Shown: positions 21,995-34,581 of the stretch, in pieces
Numbering within the stretch: position 1 is the stretch's first letter
Layout of the letters: the number at the start of each line of letters is the position of its first letter
Origin: Trametes villosa
Lineage: Eukaryota; Basidiomycota; Agaricomycetes; Polyporales; Polyporaceae
DNA: 64,000 nt
Direction: 5' to 3'
Assembly: GCA_002964805.2 (NCBI GenBank)
Contig: PUDQ02000024.1
Coordinates: forward strand, 248,001-312,000
The notes under the pieces: generated by a model
Told to the model about the DNA's origin: nothing
What the model saw: only the letters and a program-made list of their open reading frames with translations
The model's database searches: none
Program-made: the position numbers and the translations under genes

Positions 21995-22961
21995 ATGGCC
22001 TCTGTCCCCACAGACACGTTTGCGCTACTGCAGTGGAATATGAAGCTCGGTGCGTCGGTGGACCAGTGCTTTCAGATATTGTCGTAACAGGCGTTTCTAA
22101 TACACACGCGTTCTACAGCCCATCTCACGTACGAGAAAGGCTACGAGGTCATCGTCCGTCACTTGGACGACCCGCCCACCAAGGACCTCAAGAACTTCCT
22201 GGGCTACTGCGAGGCGTGGGGACACTCTATCCTCCATCACCACAATACGGAGGTTAGCATGCTTCACTGGTCGTATGTACATTTACTAAAGACACCCGTT
22301 ATTCACCTTAGGAAGCGACCGTCTTCCCCATCCTGAACAAGAAGATGGACTTCTCGCACGAGCAAGAGCAGCACGAACAAGTACACGCGTTCCTCGACAA
22401 GTTCCTCGAGACGGTCAAGGACGCGCAAGCCGACACCTCGAAGTTCAACGCGCCGCAGCTCAAGGAGCTCATGGAGTCCTCCAAAACGGTCCTGGTGCGT
22501 CCGCCAGTAGCTCGCGCCCTCCCTGGTCGCTGACTCGGACACGATCTCCGATATCAGGTTACGCATCTCGCTGAGGAGGTCGTGCACATCAGCGCGTCGA
22601 AGCTGCGGGAGGCGGGCTTCACCGAGGACGAGTGCAAACACATGCTCGCCGAGATGGAGAAGCACGCGAAGAACAACGGCGACCCGTTCCTCGTGGTTCC
22701 GTACATGCGCTGGTTCGTGTGCCGTTCTTCCAGGTTGTGATAGCTCAAGGAAATGACCTGACATACGATATCTAGCCATACCCCGCCAGAGTACAAGGCT
22801 ATCTGGCCTCCCATGCCGTGGGTTTTGCGAAAGGTCGCCATTCCGTACGTGCTTGCGAAGAAGTACTCGGGGTAGGTGTTCCATAAAATCTTCTGGCTTT
22901 AGCAGGTGCTGACGTTTTGTCGGATAGCTACTGGAAGTACGCTCCTTACTCCGTGTCATGA
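21995..22961 (+). CDS. Hemerythrin-like (HHE) protein, second paralogue
   Basis: Exons 21995-22049, 22119-22252, 22312-22494, 22558-22712, 22776-22871 and 22928-22961 give 218 residues. The HHE pattern is visible: MKLAHLTYEKGYEVIVRHL, YCEAWGHSILHHHNTEEATV, FPILNKKMDFSHEQEQHEQV, and THLAEEVVHISASKLREAGF. His/Glu ligands sit as expected for a di-iron or metal-binding four-helix bundle. The C-terminal part (HTPPEYKAIWPPMPWVLRKV ... YAPYSVS) is extra to the bundle and resembles the tails of fungal hemerythrin-domain proteins. Exon number and sequence differ from 2350-3165, so the two are old paralogues and not a recent tandem pair. Biochemical role unproven. Confidence 0.85.
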
Positions 22962-23320
22962 TCGCAGGCTGCACTCCAGTTCGGTGTTGATACGCATGAC
23001 GGGCATGGTGTTCGCTTTAGCCTATATATTTGTCCAGCTTATACCTGTTACCATACTCTCCGTCATATAATAATGCGAGCACAACCGCATCCATCGCGAC
23101 GCGCCCCGATTCAATGCGCAACTACTAGCCTGGAAGGAAGTGCTCCGTCGCAAGCTGCAAGTCAATGTAGTGGCAAATGATTGTATCTCCGGAGGTTTGG
23201 CGTCGGATAACGTATGCTAGATAGAATTAGAGGCTCGATCGTACAGTAACCAGAGAGCTGAGTGCGGATAATACAACAAGGAGAGAACGAGAAAGCAAAA
23301 CGAATACCCTACTCGACGCC

Positions 23321-24246
23321 TCACTCCATGTCGAAGAGCACCACCTCCGCCTTGCTCTCCCCCGCGTTCTCTACCCTGATCTCCTCTCCAGGTGCCGCCA
23401 TGATATACGCCCCATCGCCCTCGCGCAGCTCCACCGGTCCACCCTCCGCGCCGTGCACGCGCACGCGTGCCCCGTTAGCCTCCTGCGGGTTATACCCCGA
23501 CGTCTGGATGACGTGCACGAACCCCTTCCTTTGCGCCCCAGCAGCCCCCGCCTGGAACGCATACGCCACCTCCTTCCCAGGCGACAAGATCGTCGCGAAG
23601 AGGTCCAGCGGCGAGTGCACGGGTGCAGGCCCCTCGGCCTCGCGCTTCTCCACGACGCCCGGCGCGCCGACGGGCGCGACGATGTGCGCCCACCTGTCCG
23701 CCTTGTCCGCGTCGGCGAAGTGGCGCGTGAAGTACTGCGGCGCGAGGCCGCGCGTGGCGGGCACGCTCCAGATCTGGAGGAAGTGCACCTGCTGCGCGCC
23801 GTGCGCGTGCTCGCTGTGGCGGATGCCGGTCCCCGCGGAGGTCATCTGCAGGTCGCCGCGCTTCATGACCTCGACGTTCCCCATCGAGTCGCGGCTGTTT
23901 GGGAAGGAAAAGCAGGGTCAGAATGAGGACTGGGGCGCGCGCATAGAGGGAGGGGAGACGTACTGCTCCAGCTCGCCGTTCACGATGTAGGAGAAGATCT
24001 CGAATTCGCGGTGTGCGTGTGTGCCGAACCCGGTCTTCGCGTCGACGCGGTCTTCGTTGATGACCCGCAGAGGGCCGAACTGCTCGTGTTGCGGGTCGTG
24101 GTATCTAGATGTATGCGCGTAAGTGCGATCGCCCTGTTTACCGTGAATTTGGATACTTACCCCGCAAAGCTGAAGGTATGGAAGGTCTTGAGCCAGCCGT
24201 GGTCGGCCTGGCCACGCTCGTCACTGCGGCGGAGTACAACCTTCAT
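23321..24246 (-). CDS. Pirin-family cupin protein, copy 1
   Basis: Minus-strand exons 24161-24246, 23964-24104 and 23321-23894 give 266 residues. The N-terminal cupin has the pirin metal site: [20 protein letters not shown] followed by HRDSMGN and [15 protein letters not shown], with the His/His and His/x/Glu ligands expected for Fe(II). [17 protein letters not shown] and a C-terminal cupin ([31 protein letters not shown]) follow. Pirins are nuclear co-regulators in animals and quercetin dioxygenases in bacteria; in fungi the role is not fixed. Compared with copy 2 it has a two-residue longer Ala/Gly loop ([12 protein letters not shown] against [10 protein letters not shown]). A TATA-like box lies 170 bp upstream of the ATG. 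Confidence 0.9.
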
Positions 24247-24414
24247 TGCGGTAGCTGGTGTGGTTGAGAAGGAGCTGAAAGTTGTGGTGGTGGTTCGCGA
24301 GGTACGTAGAGACCTGAGCAAGCTAGAGCTGGCGAGCTTAGACAGGTTGTCTGCTGGTGTTGTGCGGGAGTCGGGATAGGAGTAGTGAGGAAACTATCCG
24401 CGCTGTCCCCCGGC

Positions 24415-24421
24415 CTTTATA
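24415..24421 (-). promoter_or_regulatory. TATA-like element of pirin copy 1
   Basis: Minus-strand TATAAAG about 170 bp upstream of the start codon; conserved as TATAAAT in the second copy. Confidence 0.4.
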
Positions 24422-27400
24422 GGAGCCCGCCTGACCAGCATGAATCATCAGCCCGTCCATGTCGAGCGAGACGTTACTGAGCAAGGTGCAGACGACCGCG
24501 CCGTTTTCCCTCTCGGGGGTGTGCGCTCCCCACGAGGCGCCACGCCCCTCTTCGCTTATCCAATCCGATTTCAGCAAGCGCCCCCTGTGTACGGGCGCCT
24601 GACCATTTTGGGTGCTCTCTCCTGCACGCTGTTCGACCACTTCATCAACTTTAAGTACTAGTCTCGTAACCAGCCGGTATAGGGAGTCGCGCGGTTTTTA
24701 CCAAAAGAACCGCGCAGAGACCCACCTCACTCGACGCCACACAGCGCACGTTCTCGCCGATCTCGCCCCTCTTTAGGCGCGCGCTGACCTTGCTTTGGCG
24801 GGGACCGGCTCTCCTCTCGACCGCGCTCATCGACATCGTCTCCCTGCGTTCTCCCTGCAGCTTGCGCTCTTCGCCCGCTCTCTCTGCCGCTTTGCCGCCC
24901 CTTCCTGTCCCCTTGCTCGCGCTCTCCCGCCGCCTCCCGGCCGTTTCCCGCCGTCCCCCGCACTCAGCACCCCTGCAGAGTGCATATATCCACCCCGCGC
25001 CCTCGCGCCGTGCCAAACGACACCCATATCGCCCGGAAAACCCGCGCCCTCGACCGTAAAGTGGGTTCTATGCCAAATCTCTCAAACGCCTCTACTCACT
25101 TTGTCCGCGGTCCAGAGACACTCTCCCGTATTTCGACAAAATCTACCCCTCCCGCCCGCGCCCCCTCGCGACACCTGCTCAGCGCACACGGCGCAGTCTC
25201 CAAGCGCCCCCCTGCGTCGTTCGCGCGCCGAGAAACCACCGGACGGGTGCGCTACGGGCAGAACAAGAGGCCCGGTCGACAAGAATCCCCTGCCGCCCCT
25301 CTCCGGTGAGTGCCCCGGCTCTCGTTTCGATTGCTATGTGCCCTACGAACATCTCCCCACCCATTCTATCCGTTTCCGCGCCTCTCCACGCAAAACCACG
25401 TCCACCCCGCCCCCTGTTCCCGCCGTTCCTCCCGCTTCCCTCGCCCGAATTCGCTCGTTTCGCTAATCCTGGCTCTACACAGATACCACCGCCTGTGCGC
25501 ATCGATTACGCGGTCGAAATCCGCTTGCGGCAGAGCGTATCCCAGAGACGGGCCACGCTCGCCCAACGCGGGATTAGGCGCCCACGAACTGGACCTCCCC
25601 GCGCTGCTGCGGCCGCGACCACGACTTCATGGGACTCAAAAATCGACCTCGCCGGATGGCCACAAAACCGGTACGTACGCACTAGAAACGTTCGAAATTA
25701 CCCGTTCCGCACCATGTCCGCGTGCGCCGCGTCGTGCTGCCCCGCCCACGTGCCGAAACATTCTCGGCGCGGGGCCGGCGCGGTTTCCTCTGTGCCCGCG
25801 TGCGCGCTCGATAGTTTCTCCTTGTGGTGCTCACGCTGTGTCTATGTAGTGTAATGTACCTGATAATGCGAAAACGAGAGCCGTCCGCGGCATGTGCCCG
25901 ACGTGAGGGGCGAAAAGGAGGCCGTTCGCGCCCCAAGCGCTTAAGCGCCCAAAAGTTGGACGTGCACGAGCAGCTCGCGGCCGTCGTCTCGACGTCCACG
26001 GGCACGACTCCCACGGCTTCTACGCGCACATACGGCCCCGGTAGCGATACACCGAGCCTCGTACGTAGCGGCGCCGCGCAGATCGACATCGGACGGCCGC
26101 GGCGTGCACGCGCCGCTCGGGACTGTCCCGCTCGACGGCGCCGCGCTGTGCACGCGCCGGCGACTTGTTCGCGGTCCACACCCGACCGTACCCGCAGCCA
26201 CTGACACCCTCCTCTCCTAGCCTCTCTGCGTGCCGGGCGACGTCTCCCAGCTCTGTGTCGACGCGCTACGGGCGTGCTCTGCGCGAACGGCGCCGCTCGT
26301 GCCCGACACCGCTACCCCAGCGCCCGCCTCGCCACCGTCCGCGCAGGACGAGCAGAACGCCACCGCGCCGCCCCGTACACGCCTCGCCACGAGTGAGTGC
26401 GCCTCGTTCGGGACTCCTCTCCCGCTGTACTGACGACGCTCATCTCGCAGTCCGAGGCGTTCGTCGCCGGGTCTCGGCGCGGCGGGCGTCTCGAGCTGCA
26501 GCCTCGACGATCCCGGAAGCACCGCCGAGGCTACAGCGGAGACAGTGCGGGGCGGCAGACGAACGTCCCGCCGACGTCCCGCACGCGGTCGTGTAGCTTA
26601 CTGCCTGCAGACGGTGAGCCCGTAGTCGTCTCGGGCCGCATCCGAGTGCTCACTACCGTCCTGCAGCGTGCTCGAGACGACACCGCGCATGTGGCGCACC
26701 CTGAGCGCTGAGCGTCCGCGCTGCTCGCTTCAAGGAGAGCCCCGAGCCCCGACGCCCGCGCGTGCACTCGTACGTACGGCCGGACGACGTCGACACGCGA
26801 GGTCGCAGGCCCGTCAAGGACGACCGCGAGGCACCTCGCCTCCCGCGGCGCAAATCCGGCCGCCTCGCAAGCGTCGTCGACGGGACGACCCGTCTCCCGC
26901 ACCCGCGCCCGCGCCCGCGCCCGTGCGCGGATCAGGAACGACGGCAGCCACAGCTCGCCACTTGACGCGCGCCTCGTCGTTCCTGGGCCGTCCTCCAGAC
27001 TTCGACCTCTGTTCCGCCCGTGCCCATCCTCGGGCAACTCCGTCTCTCCGAGCGTCGACACCGCGCCCACAAGCCTCCCACAGGAGCCCGACGACGTCCG
27101 CGTCGCGGCTCGCGGTTTGTGAAGCGCACGGCGTGCCGACCGCGTCCGTCTAGATGCACCCACAAGCACCCCACCCCTCCTCTTCGGCTCCGGTAAGGAC
27201 GCGTCGAGGGGCTGCGTTCACGCCCCTGACGCGCACGGACGATGTGCCTCCGCGCCGGGCCGCTCGCGCCTGCTTGGAGCGCGCTGACCCGCCGCCCTCG
27301 CAACTGTCAGTGTGACTTGTGAGGCGGGGCGGGGGGGACCTGCCGTCCGCCGTCCTCCCGTACGCGCCCCACCCGCGCCATTCTCGGCCTGAGGAGTGCC

Positions 27401-29717
27401 CCCGTGCTCGCCGCCGTTTCGTGTGCCGTGCACGCCCGCCCTCCTCCGCGCCGTCCCCGGACTCGCCCCCCGCCCCCGACTGTCTGTACATGTACGATCT
27501 CGTGCAGGTACGATCCGGCCCGCCCTCGTCTCCTCGTCTCCCGCCGAGCTCGACCGGGGCGCTGTGTAGAAGGTGAGTCGACTCGGGACGCCCACAGTGT
27601 GCTCATGAAAGGTGCGTACAGTCTCGTTTCGCGTGCTGCGCCGGTCTTCGCATCCCTGCGGATACCTGTGGAAGCTAAATGAAGGTGAGAGCCGAACACG
27701 ATCGTTTGAGCGAGCGAAAGCGGGATACGTACAGGTAGTGGCATACCTGCGCTGCGTTTGCTCGTCGAGGGCGGCGCTGCGGACTAGGAACGAAACGGCA
27801 ACGCGTGAGCAGGAAGCCCCGCACGTCGGGAAGGTGGAAGGTACGTACGTCGCGTACCGGAAGCTCGAAGAGCGCGTTCGCGCCAGGTGTGGCGTTAGGG
27901 TCTGAGTACGGCGGATTCCGCGTGGCACAGGCGACGTGCGCGAGCCCGTTCGCGGCTGCGTTGTTGTAAGTACGATGCGGCAAGCCGAGTGCTGGGGCTC
28001 ACCGGGGCGTAGGCGTGTCGAGCGCGAGAGGCTCGAACTCTTCCTGGCGCGAGCAGCCGGCGCACGTCAGGCGGGCTCGAGCGCGAAGGAGCAGTAGTAT
28101 ACTCACCTCGTCCATTCGGGTGCCGGCGCGCGGAGTGTGCTCGCGCGTCGTGCGGGCAGCGTGGTCTGTCGGCGGCAGCCTGTGGGCGTGGGGCGCGACG
28201 AGGGCCCGGGGGTGGAGAGCGTACCGGAGGCGATCGCGAGGGGAGGAGGTGAGTAGTGTACTGCACGAAGTCGAGACAGCCAGTACTTATAGACATCTTC
28301 TCCGAGCAGCACCGCTAGCGAGCAAGGGCGCGGGGCACCACCACAGTGTCCCGCGTGCACCTTCCGTCATTCGAGCCCGGAAACGAGCAGCCACCCGCTG
28401 CGCTCACATTCGCACGCACGCACGCATCCACGGGCCCAATCAGCGGATGTCCCGAGGCGTGCACACCGCGGACGAGCGTCCGGCTGCTCGAGATCGGGTC
28501 GAGTCGCCGGGGACGTCGGAGGAGTGCGTCGGGGTGCATTCTCCGGTACCAATGGGCGCACGACGCGCGTCGTCGGAGGGCGGGACGGGGTAGACTAGTA
28601 CGTACATCATTCGGGACTGACGCGCAAGACGGACGTCGCGCTCGCGATCGTCCCCCGTTCGGCTCAACTCGACGGGCGGTTTGTGTACCTGCCGCGCGAG
28701 GGACAAGAGTGAGTGCTACCCGTATATCCGTATGATGCACTGACCAGCACAGTGAGCCGTGGCGCGAAGCTGCACGAGTTGCCCGCCTCGCGCAGTGTGC
28801 AGCACGTCGGGGCGTGCAGGTGTGGCGGACGTCGGTCGCGGGCGGTGCTCCGCGCGTCGACGCAGGAGAGTCGTACTCGGGTTCGCGAACGTAGCCGACG
28901 GCGGGAATGGGGAGGATATCGAAGCGCAACGGAGACATCCCCCGGAAGTTGGATCTCTCGTAACTGCATGCAGCATGTTCGGGAGCGGGGGCGTCTTTTT
29001 CCGTACGTCTGGACCATGGTCCATGTACATTAGTGTAAACGAGACGGAATACACGCTCTCAGCACGAACGAGGGAGAGACTCGTCGAAATCCGCTGAGTG
29101 CAAGCCAAACTGCGCAAGTGCAGCGAGCTCTTGAACGGCACACCGGGCTCGCGACTGCACGGACGACGACGAGCTGATATTTCCGTCTCGTCTCGATACT
29201 GTCATGCGGATCGGAAGCGAGCCCTGCGAACGGAGATATCTCGTCGAATAGGGAGGAAGGAATCCGGTGTACAACTTCGCACGACCCAGACCTCGAGCTT
29301 CCTAAACCTACTCCGAGCGCGATTGATGCGCACCGCCCCGCCCAACTTCCCTCCCTCTCGATTTTGTGTGTTCCGAGTATCCAATGGTATGAACATGCTG
29401 TATGCCGGCCTTCAGGCGAATACAAATATATTTGGGGCTGCTACTGGTCGAACTCCATGACATTACTATATAGCACACAGGAGCCTGACCAGACACTCAT
29501 TCATTCATTCACACAGCAGTCGAGCACTGCCCTGAGTGGACCTCAGCTTATTCAGACGTCTCAGCAGTATCAGAGAGTGCACACAATATATCTGAACTCA
29601 TATTTTACTCAGACAGTCCATTCAGATTGAGCGGTGTAACATACAGCTTGAGGCACACAAAGACATACTCTGGGACGTCGTTTCACACTCTGTAGAGACT
29701 GTAGTGGTTAGATAATA

Positions 29718-29755
29718 CCCCTGGCCAGTCCATAGCAATTGTGACATGCCAGGGG
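29718..29755. repeat. Short inverted repeat (8-bp arms)
   Basis: CCCCTGGC at 29718-29725 pairs with GCCAGGGG at 29748-29755 across a 22-nt loop, in the AT-richer island of the spacer. It could form a hairpin; significance unknown. Confidence 0.35.
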
Positions 29756-30272
29756 CAATAGAAATCGCAGCTGAGATGTTACAAGTGCTGTGGACGGGCC
29801 TGGGCAGCCAGGCGGGAGTTGGGGAGACACAGGGGGAGTGTAACGTGGATACTCACCTCGAGGGCACCCGTGAGCACGCGAGACGGCGGGGGATCGCGCC
29901 CGGATATGCCCAGAGACGACCCATCTGCCGGGAGCAACTCGGTTGCGCCGGGCGGGTCTGTCAAGGTCAAATTTTGAGCACCCCCGCCGGGGGCCTCCCC
30001 CCGACGTCCCCGTGTTCGCCTCGCGAGCCCCCCGCCCTTCTCCTCCTTCCCGTCACCGCCTACCGCACCTCCCTCCCTCCTCCCGGCGACGTGCTGCGTC
30101 CCCACCCCCCCCCTCCCCTCCCATACTCGCACCGGCCGGACACACCACATGCCCTCCACGACGCTCCGGCCCAGGGGGCGGCACGGCGACGTACCGCACG
30201 TCCGTGCACGTTGAGACGCGTCGATTCGACGCGTCTTGACGCCGTGCACGGACGCCTCGGGCTGGATCACGG

Positions 30273-32135
30273 GTGAGTCCCATGCACTCTCCACCCCTGA
30301 TACGAATGTGCTTACCGTGCTGAGACCTCTGCAGGCCTCTGTCCGCACCAAGAACGTGTCCGACGCGCCCCGCTCGTGGAGGGCGAGTTCGCCGACGACG
30401 GCGGACGATCGCGTCCTGCGCCTCGCGTCAAAGACGTACAAGCAGCGGCGTGCAAGACGCACGATGCGTACGAGGAAGGATGCGCGCCGCACGGCGCGAC
30501 AGGTCCGGCGTGCGCGGCAGGAGCTCCCAGGGCGCGCACGAACGCACCGACGGGGCGTCCGGAGCGACTGGAATGCGCTGTAGTGAGTATTTCGATTAGA
30601 TGTACACGATCAGCACATTGCTGACATCGTGGCTCGAAATCGCAGCTCGTCTTCGGCTGCACGACGACGTGAGGGCGGGCCTGCGGGCCTGCCACGCGCG
30701 TGTGCAACGCAACGGCCGAGCTGCGTGCGCCGCACGAGCTTCCCTCGTAGCGCCGAGCTCGGGGTTTGCTGCCGTTCTGCGAGACGGTGGCAGGGAGGGA
30801 CTGTTAAGCAAGGTGAGTACACGCACACTGCACCGATTGCGTCCTGCTTACCTCGTACGTGTAGAGCGAGGCGGGCGTCCCCCATAGGGATGCGCCGACA
30901 CGATGCGCGCATTCCCGCCCGCGCGGGGGCGACGGCTCGAGCACCAGCATGTGCGCGAGGGTGGGCGCCCGCCGCCGCGCCGCGTCGAGTTCCCCGCGCC
31001 CTCTCGTCATAACGCGCGCCGGAGGACGACGGAAGGGCACGGCGGACGAACAGGCGTCCCGGCGGACTGTGCTCGGAGCCAGCTGTCAGCGGTACGTCGT
31101 TTTTCTCGAGGAGGACGCTCACCTGTCGTCCCCGCACGACGCGCTTCGTGGGACCTCCAATGGCCGCCCGGGCGCGCTTCTAGCCACATGAAGAGCATCC
31201 GAGCATCGTCTTGAGCTCGGTGGGGCGGTTTCTGGAGAGGCAGCGCGTCGGCAGCCTCACGGCGCAGGGCTCCTGCTGGATATCCCGCGGCGGTTTCGTC
31301 TATGGACGTACTGCTCGGCGGATCCTGTTCGTAACAAGGTGAGCGTCGGGCCCCTGCAGACCGCGCGGCTTGTACTGATTTCCCTTGGGCGGCGTGGGCA
31401 GCGGTGCACTCTGCCGCCTTGAGGATGCACTGAGCAGGCTCGAGGCCGCCTGGTGCGGCTGCCCTACGTGCTCGGAAGCGTTGAAAGCCGCTCTCCGGCC
31501 GCTCCCTTGCCCCCTACGCTCGCGGCCGAGCTAGGACTCGAAGCACGTCGTCGGCGCGGCGGAGACCCTCCCGACGAGTTTGAAAGCGGCGAGCCCTCGA
31601 GTTCTGCTCGTCGCGGGGTGAGTACTCGACTCCTTCGGCCTCCGTGGCGCTCACTGACTTATAATTAGCTTAGTGCGCCTGTCTTCAGAATGCGTTGAGC
31701 AGGCTCGTAGTCGCCTGGCAGGAGCTGCACAGCCGGCCACCGTGCTCGGAAGCGGTCGCAGCCGCGGAAAGCTTCTCTCCGGCCGCTCTGGGTCTCGGAA
31801 CTTGTCGTCCGCGCGGGGGAGCAGCTCCAGGCGGGCTTCGATAGCGACGGCCCCTCGAGTTCTGCTCGCAGCGAGGTGAGCACTCAATGCCTCCGGCTCT
31901 CACTGACTTATCTTCACGCAGCGGCCGTCTTGAGCACGGGCGGAGCGCGCCGTACGAGTGCTGCCCCGTCGGGGAGCGAGTTCGGGGGCTGTTGTGGCGG
32001 CGGCGAGCCTGCTCGGCCGTCCTCAGGGCTGCCCCATCTTCGCGGCTGCGGCGGCACTCGTTGTCCAAGCAGCGCAGAGACTCGCGGCCGGCGGCGGCGG
32101 CGGCGGCGGCCACTCGAGTTCTGTTCGCGGTGGGG
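30273..32135 (+). other. Candidate spliced non-coding or decayed transcript
   Basis: Six consecutive intron-like segments (30273-30334, 30583-30645, 30813-30864, 31339-31401, 31618-31673, 31876-31921) have donors GTGAGT/GTGAGC, CTGAC-like branch points and AG ends of normal host intron size (46-63 nt), followed by a donor at 32135. The intervening exons are 150-475 nt but contain stops in every frame I followed. The pattern suggests a non-coding spliced RNA or a dead gene with repeated exons. No transcript evidence is available here. Confidence 0.25.
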
Positions 32136-32400
32136 TAAGTTCACGACTCCTCTGGCTCCCGCAGCGCTCACCGACTTCCCGTCTCGGGCACGGACTGAGG
32201 GCCTCGGACGGGTGCTGCACCGGCCGCTCGCGAGCTCAGAAACGGTGGCCGCGGCGACGAGCTCCTCTCCGGCCGTCCTCTGGGCTGCGCGCACTCGCGG
32301 CCGCGCTGAGAGTCGAAGCGGCTCCTGGCCAGCTTCGGCGGCGGCGGCCGCTTGAGCTCTGTCCGTCGCAGGGTCAGTCCCCGGCTTCCGGCGGGTTCGC
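31402..32400 (+). repeat. Degenerate tandem array of about 250-bp exon-plus-intron modules
   Basis: About four units start near 31402, 31674, 31922 and 32170. Each has a GC-rich exon-like part that ends CTCGAGTTCTG(C/T)TCG and runs into a GGTGAG- or GGTAAG-like donor (31618, 31876, 32135; GGTCAG in the last unit), then an intron-like part with GGCTC...CTCACTGACTT. Units share GAGCAGGCTCG, GTGCTCGGAAGCG and CTCTCCGGCCG(C/T)C. In frame, units 1 and 2 give related peptides (DALSRLEAAW, NALSRLVVAW; then CSEA) before stops. A possible fifth start lies near 32450. Confidence 0.55.
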
Positions 32401-33498
32401 CTGCTCGCTCCGGCGCAGGGCACGATACGGGCGCGGACGTGCACGCGGCCGTCTTGAAGACGCGACGGCGGGTGTTCGGGAGAGATAGCGGGGGCGAGGG
32501 CGGCGTCGGCGGGATGGTGGGCTGCTGGAGACCGAAGCCGAGGTGGGTCGACGCTGCGAGCCGTCTGTACTCGGTCCGCTGACTCCCGGGCCGTCTGCGC
32601 GCACGGGCGGCGCTGCGCTCTCACAGGACGGCGACAGGGCGAGCTGGCGGCACATGAGTGCGGGAGCGAGGCCTTGCGACGGCCGACGGGCGGGACGGGG
32701 GTGCTGCAGTCGAACGGCGGCGGCGGTAACTGGCGGGCGTCGGGGCGGCCGCACACGCTGTTGGCGAGGAGGCAGGGTCCCGCGGCGAGAGCCCGCGGGC
32801 TCGTGGTTCATCGCTCGATCTGTACGTGCGCGTGCTGATCTGGGGACCACACAGCGCGGCGTGCGTGCGGAGGCGGGGCGGGGCGGGGCGGCGTGCCAGT
32901 GTGGTCGCGCGCATGTGCGGCGAGGGCGGGCGAGCGTGGCGAGGACGACCCCGGCGTACTAGCGGTAGCCTGTCCGTCGATCAGTACTAGGAGCTGACCC
33001 TGTCGATGTACGGATGTGGTGTACCTACCCTGAGTGTGTGCGCGGTGGAGTCTCCGATGATGGAGTTCTCTCCTCCCGGCTCTCCTCCCGACCCGTCTCC
33101 CCCGCGAACGCCCCGCGCCTACCAGCTCATTCCACAGTGGCAGAGTATCGTTTTATTTCCCCGTCCTCTCGCAGATCCCGCCCGCGATCAGACACCCGCC
33201 GTCCGCCGCGTCCGCCGCCCTCGGGCCCGTCTGTCAGCGCACGCAAGAAGCCTCCATATCCCTCGGCCTTCGCCCCGGAACGCACCCCCGTGCGTGTGAC
33301 TAGCCCTGCAGGTAGTACTCGATCCGTCGCAAGCTGCAAGTCAATGTAGTGGCAAATGACTGTATCTCCGGAGGCTGGTGTCGGATAACGTATACTAGAT
33401 AGAATTAGAGGCTCGATCGTACGGTAACCAGAGAGCTGAGTGCGGATAATACAACAAGGAGAGACCGAGAAAGCAAAACGAATACCCTACTCAACGCC

Positions 33499-34418
33499 TC
33501 ACTCCATGTCGAAGAGCACCACCTCCGCCTTGCTCTCCCCCGCGTTCTCTACCCTGATCTCCTCCCCAGGCGCCGCCATGATATATGCCCCATCGCCCTC
33601 GCGCAGCTCCACCGGTCCACCCTCCGCGCCGTGCACGCGCACGCGCGCCCCGGCCGCCTCCTGCGGGTTATACCCCGACGTCTGGATGACGTGCACGAAT
33701 CCCTTCCTCTGCACGCCCCCGGACTGGAACGCATGCGCCACCTCCTTCCCCGGCGACAAGATCGTCGCAAAGAGGTCCAGCGGCGAGTGCACGGGCGCCG
33801 GCCCCTCGGCCTCGCGCTTCTCCACGACCCCCGGCGCGTTCACGGGCGCGACGACGTGCGCCCACCTGTCCGCCTTGTCCGCGTCGGCGAAGTGGCGCGT
33901 GAAGTACTGCGGCGCGAGGCCGCGCGTGGCGGGCACGCTCCAGATCTGGAGGAAGTGCACCTGCTGGGCGCCGTGCGCGTGCTCGCTGTGGCGGATGCCC
34001 GTCCCCGCGGAGGTCATCTGCAGGTCGCCGCGCTTCATGACCTCGACGTTCCCCATCGAGTCGCGGCTGTCGGGGGCGCGGAGGCAGCGTCAGAATGAGG
34101 GCTGGGGCGCGCGCATGCAGGGAGGGGAGACGTACTGCTCGAGCTCGCCGTTCACGATGTAGGAGAAGATCTCGAACTCGCGGTGCGCGTGTGTGCTGAA
34201 CCCGGTCTTCGCGTCGACGCGGTCTTCGTTGATGACCCGCAGAGGGCCGAACTGCTCGTGTTGCGGGTCGTGGTATCTAGATTTATGCGCGTTAGTGCGG
34301 TCGCCCTGTTTACCGTGAATTTGGATACTTACCCCGCAAAGCTGAAGGTATGGAAGGTCTTGAGCCAGCCGTGGTCGGCCTGGCCACGCTCGTCACTTCG
34401 GCGGAGTACAACCTTCAT
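33499..34418 (-). CDS. Pirin-family cupin protein, copy 2
   Basis: Minus-strand exons 34333-34418, 34136-34276 and 33499-34066 give 264 residues, frame closed and splice sites identical to copy 1. The same metal-site motifs are intact ([35 protein letters not shown]). Differences are few: [10 protein letters not shown] for [10 protein letters not shown], and a shorter [10 protein letters not shown] loop. Both copies look functional. Since promoter and 5' UTR are also duplicated, they may be co-expressed, with the TATA-like box at 34582-34588. Confidence 0.9.
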
Positions 34419-34581
34419 TGCGGTAGCTGGTGTGGTTGAGAAGGATCTGAGAGTTGCTGTGGTGGTTCGCGGGATGCGTAGAGACCTGAGCAAGTTGGAG
34501 CTGGCGAGTTTAGACAGGTTGTGGTGTTATGCGGGAGTCGCGATGGGAGTAGTGAGGAGACTACTCGCGCCGTCCCCCAGC

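Larger units (their letters stand above)
23146..24655. repeat. 1.5-kb duplicated block with pirin gene, copy 1
   Basis: Near-identical to 33321-34815 over gene, introns, 3' flank (GCAAGCTGCAAGTCAATGTA at both left ends) and promoter. Similarity stops at about 24655 (after the shared GTTCGAC.ACTTCAT). Same orientation in both places, 10.2 kb apart. Confidence 0.85.
24656..33320. other. 8.7-kb GC-rich spacer between pirin copies, no convincing protein gene
   Basis: Long ORFs occur in several frames on both strands at once, as expected of GC-rich DNA with few stops, and none shows a known domain or a consistent exon structure. What can be seen: pyrimidine-rich text near 24840-25000; intron-like segments with good donors, branch points and acceptors (for example 26393-26450, 26614-26666, 30273-30334, 30583-30645, 30813-30864, 31339-31401); a less GC-rich island at 29460-29760 with an ATTC run; a degenerate tandem array at 31402-32400; and simple GC repeats near 26895-26930 and 32876-32890. 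It could be a decayed gene array, an old mobile element or a spliced non-coding locus. Confidence 0.6.

Noticed and set aside
25306..28938. Several 140-240 codon ORFs on both strands of the spacer
   Set aside because: Overlapping on both strands, Arg/Ser/Pro-rich, no family motif, no consistent exon structure.
29497..29515. CATTCATTCATTCA run as CRISPR- or telomere-like repeat
   Set aside because: A short microsatellite only; no spacers and not a telomere unit.
31914..32756. 280-codon minus-strand ORF in the spacer
   Set aside because: Falls on the tandem array, is Arg/Pro/Ala-rich and has equally long rivals in other frames; a product of GC richness.
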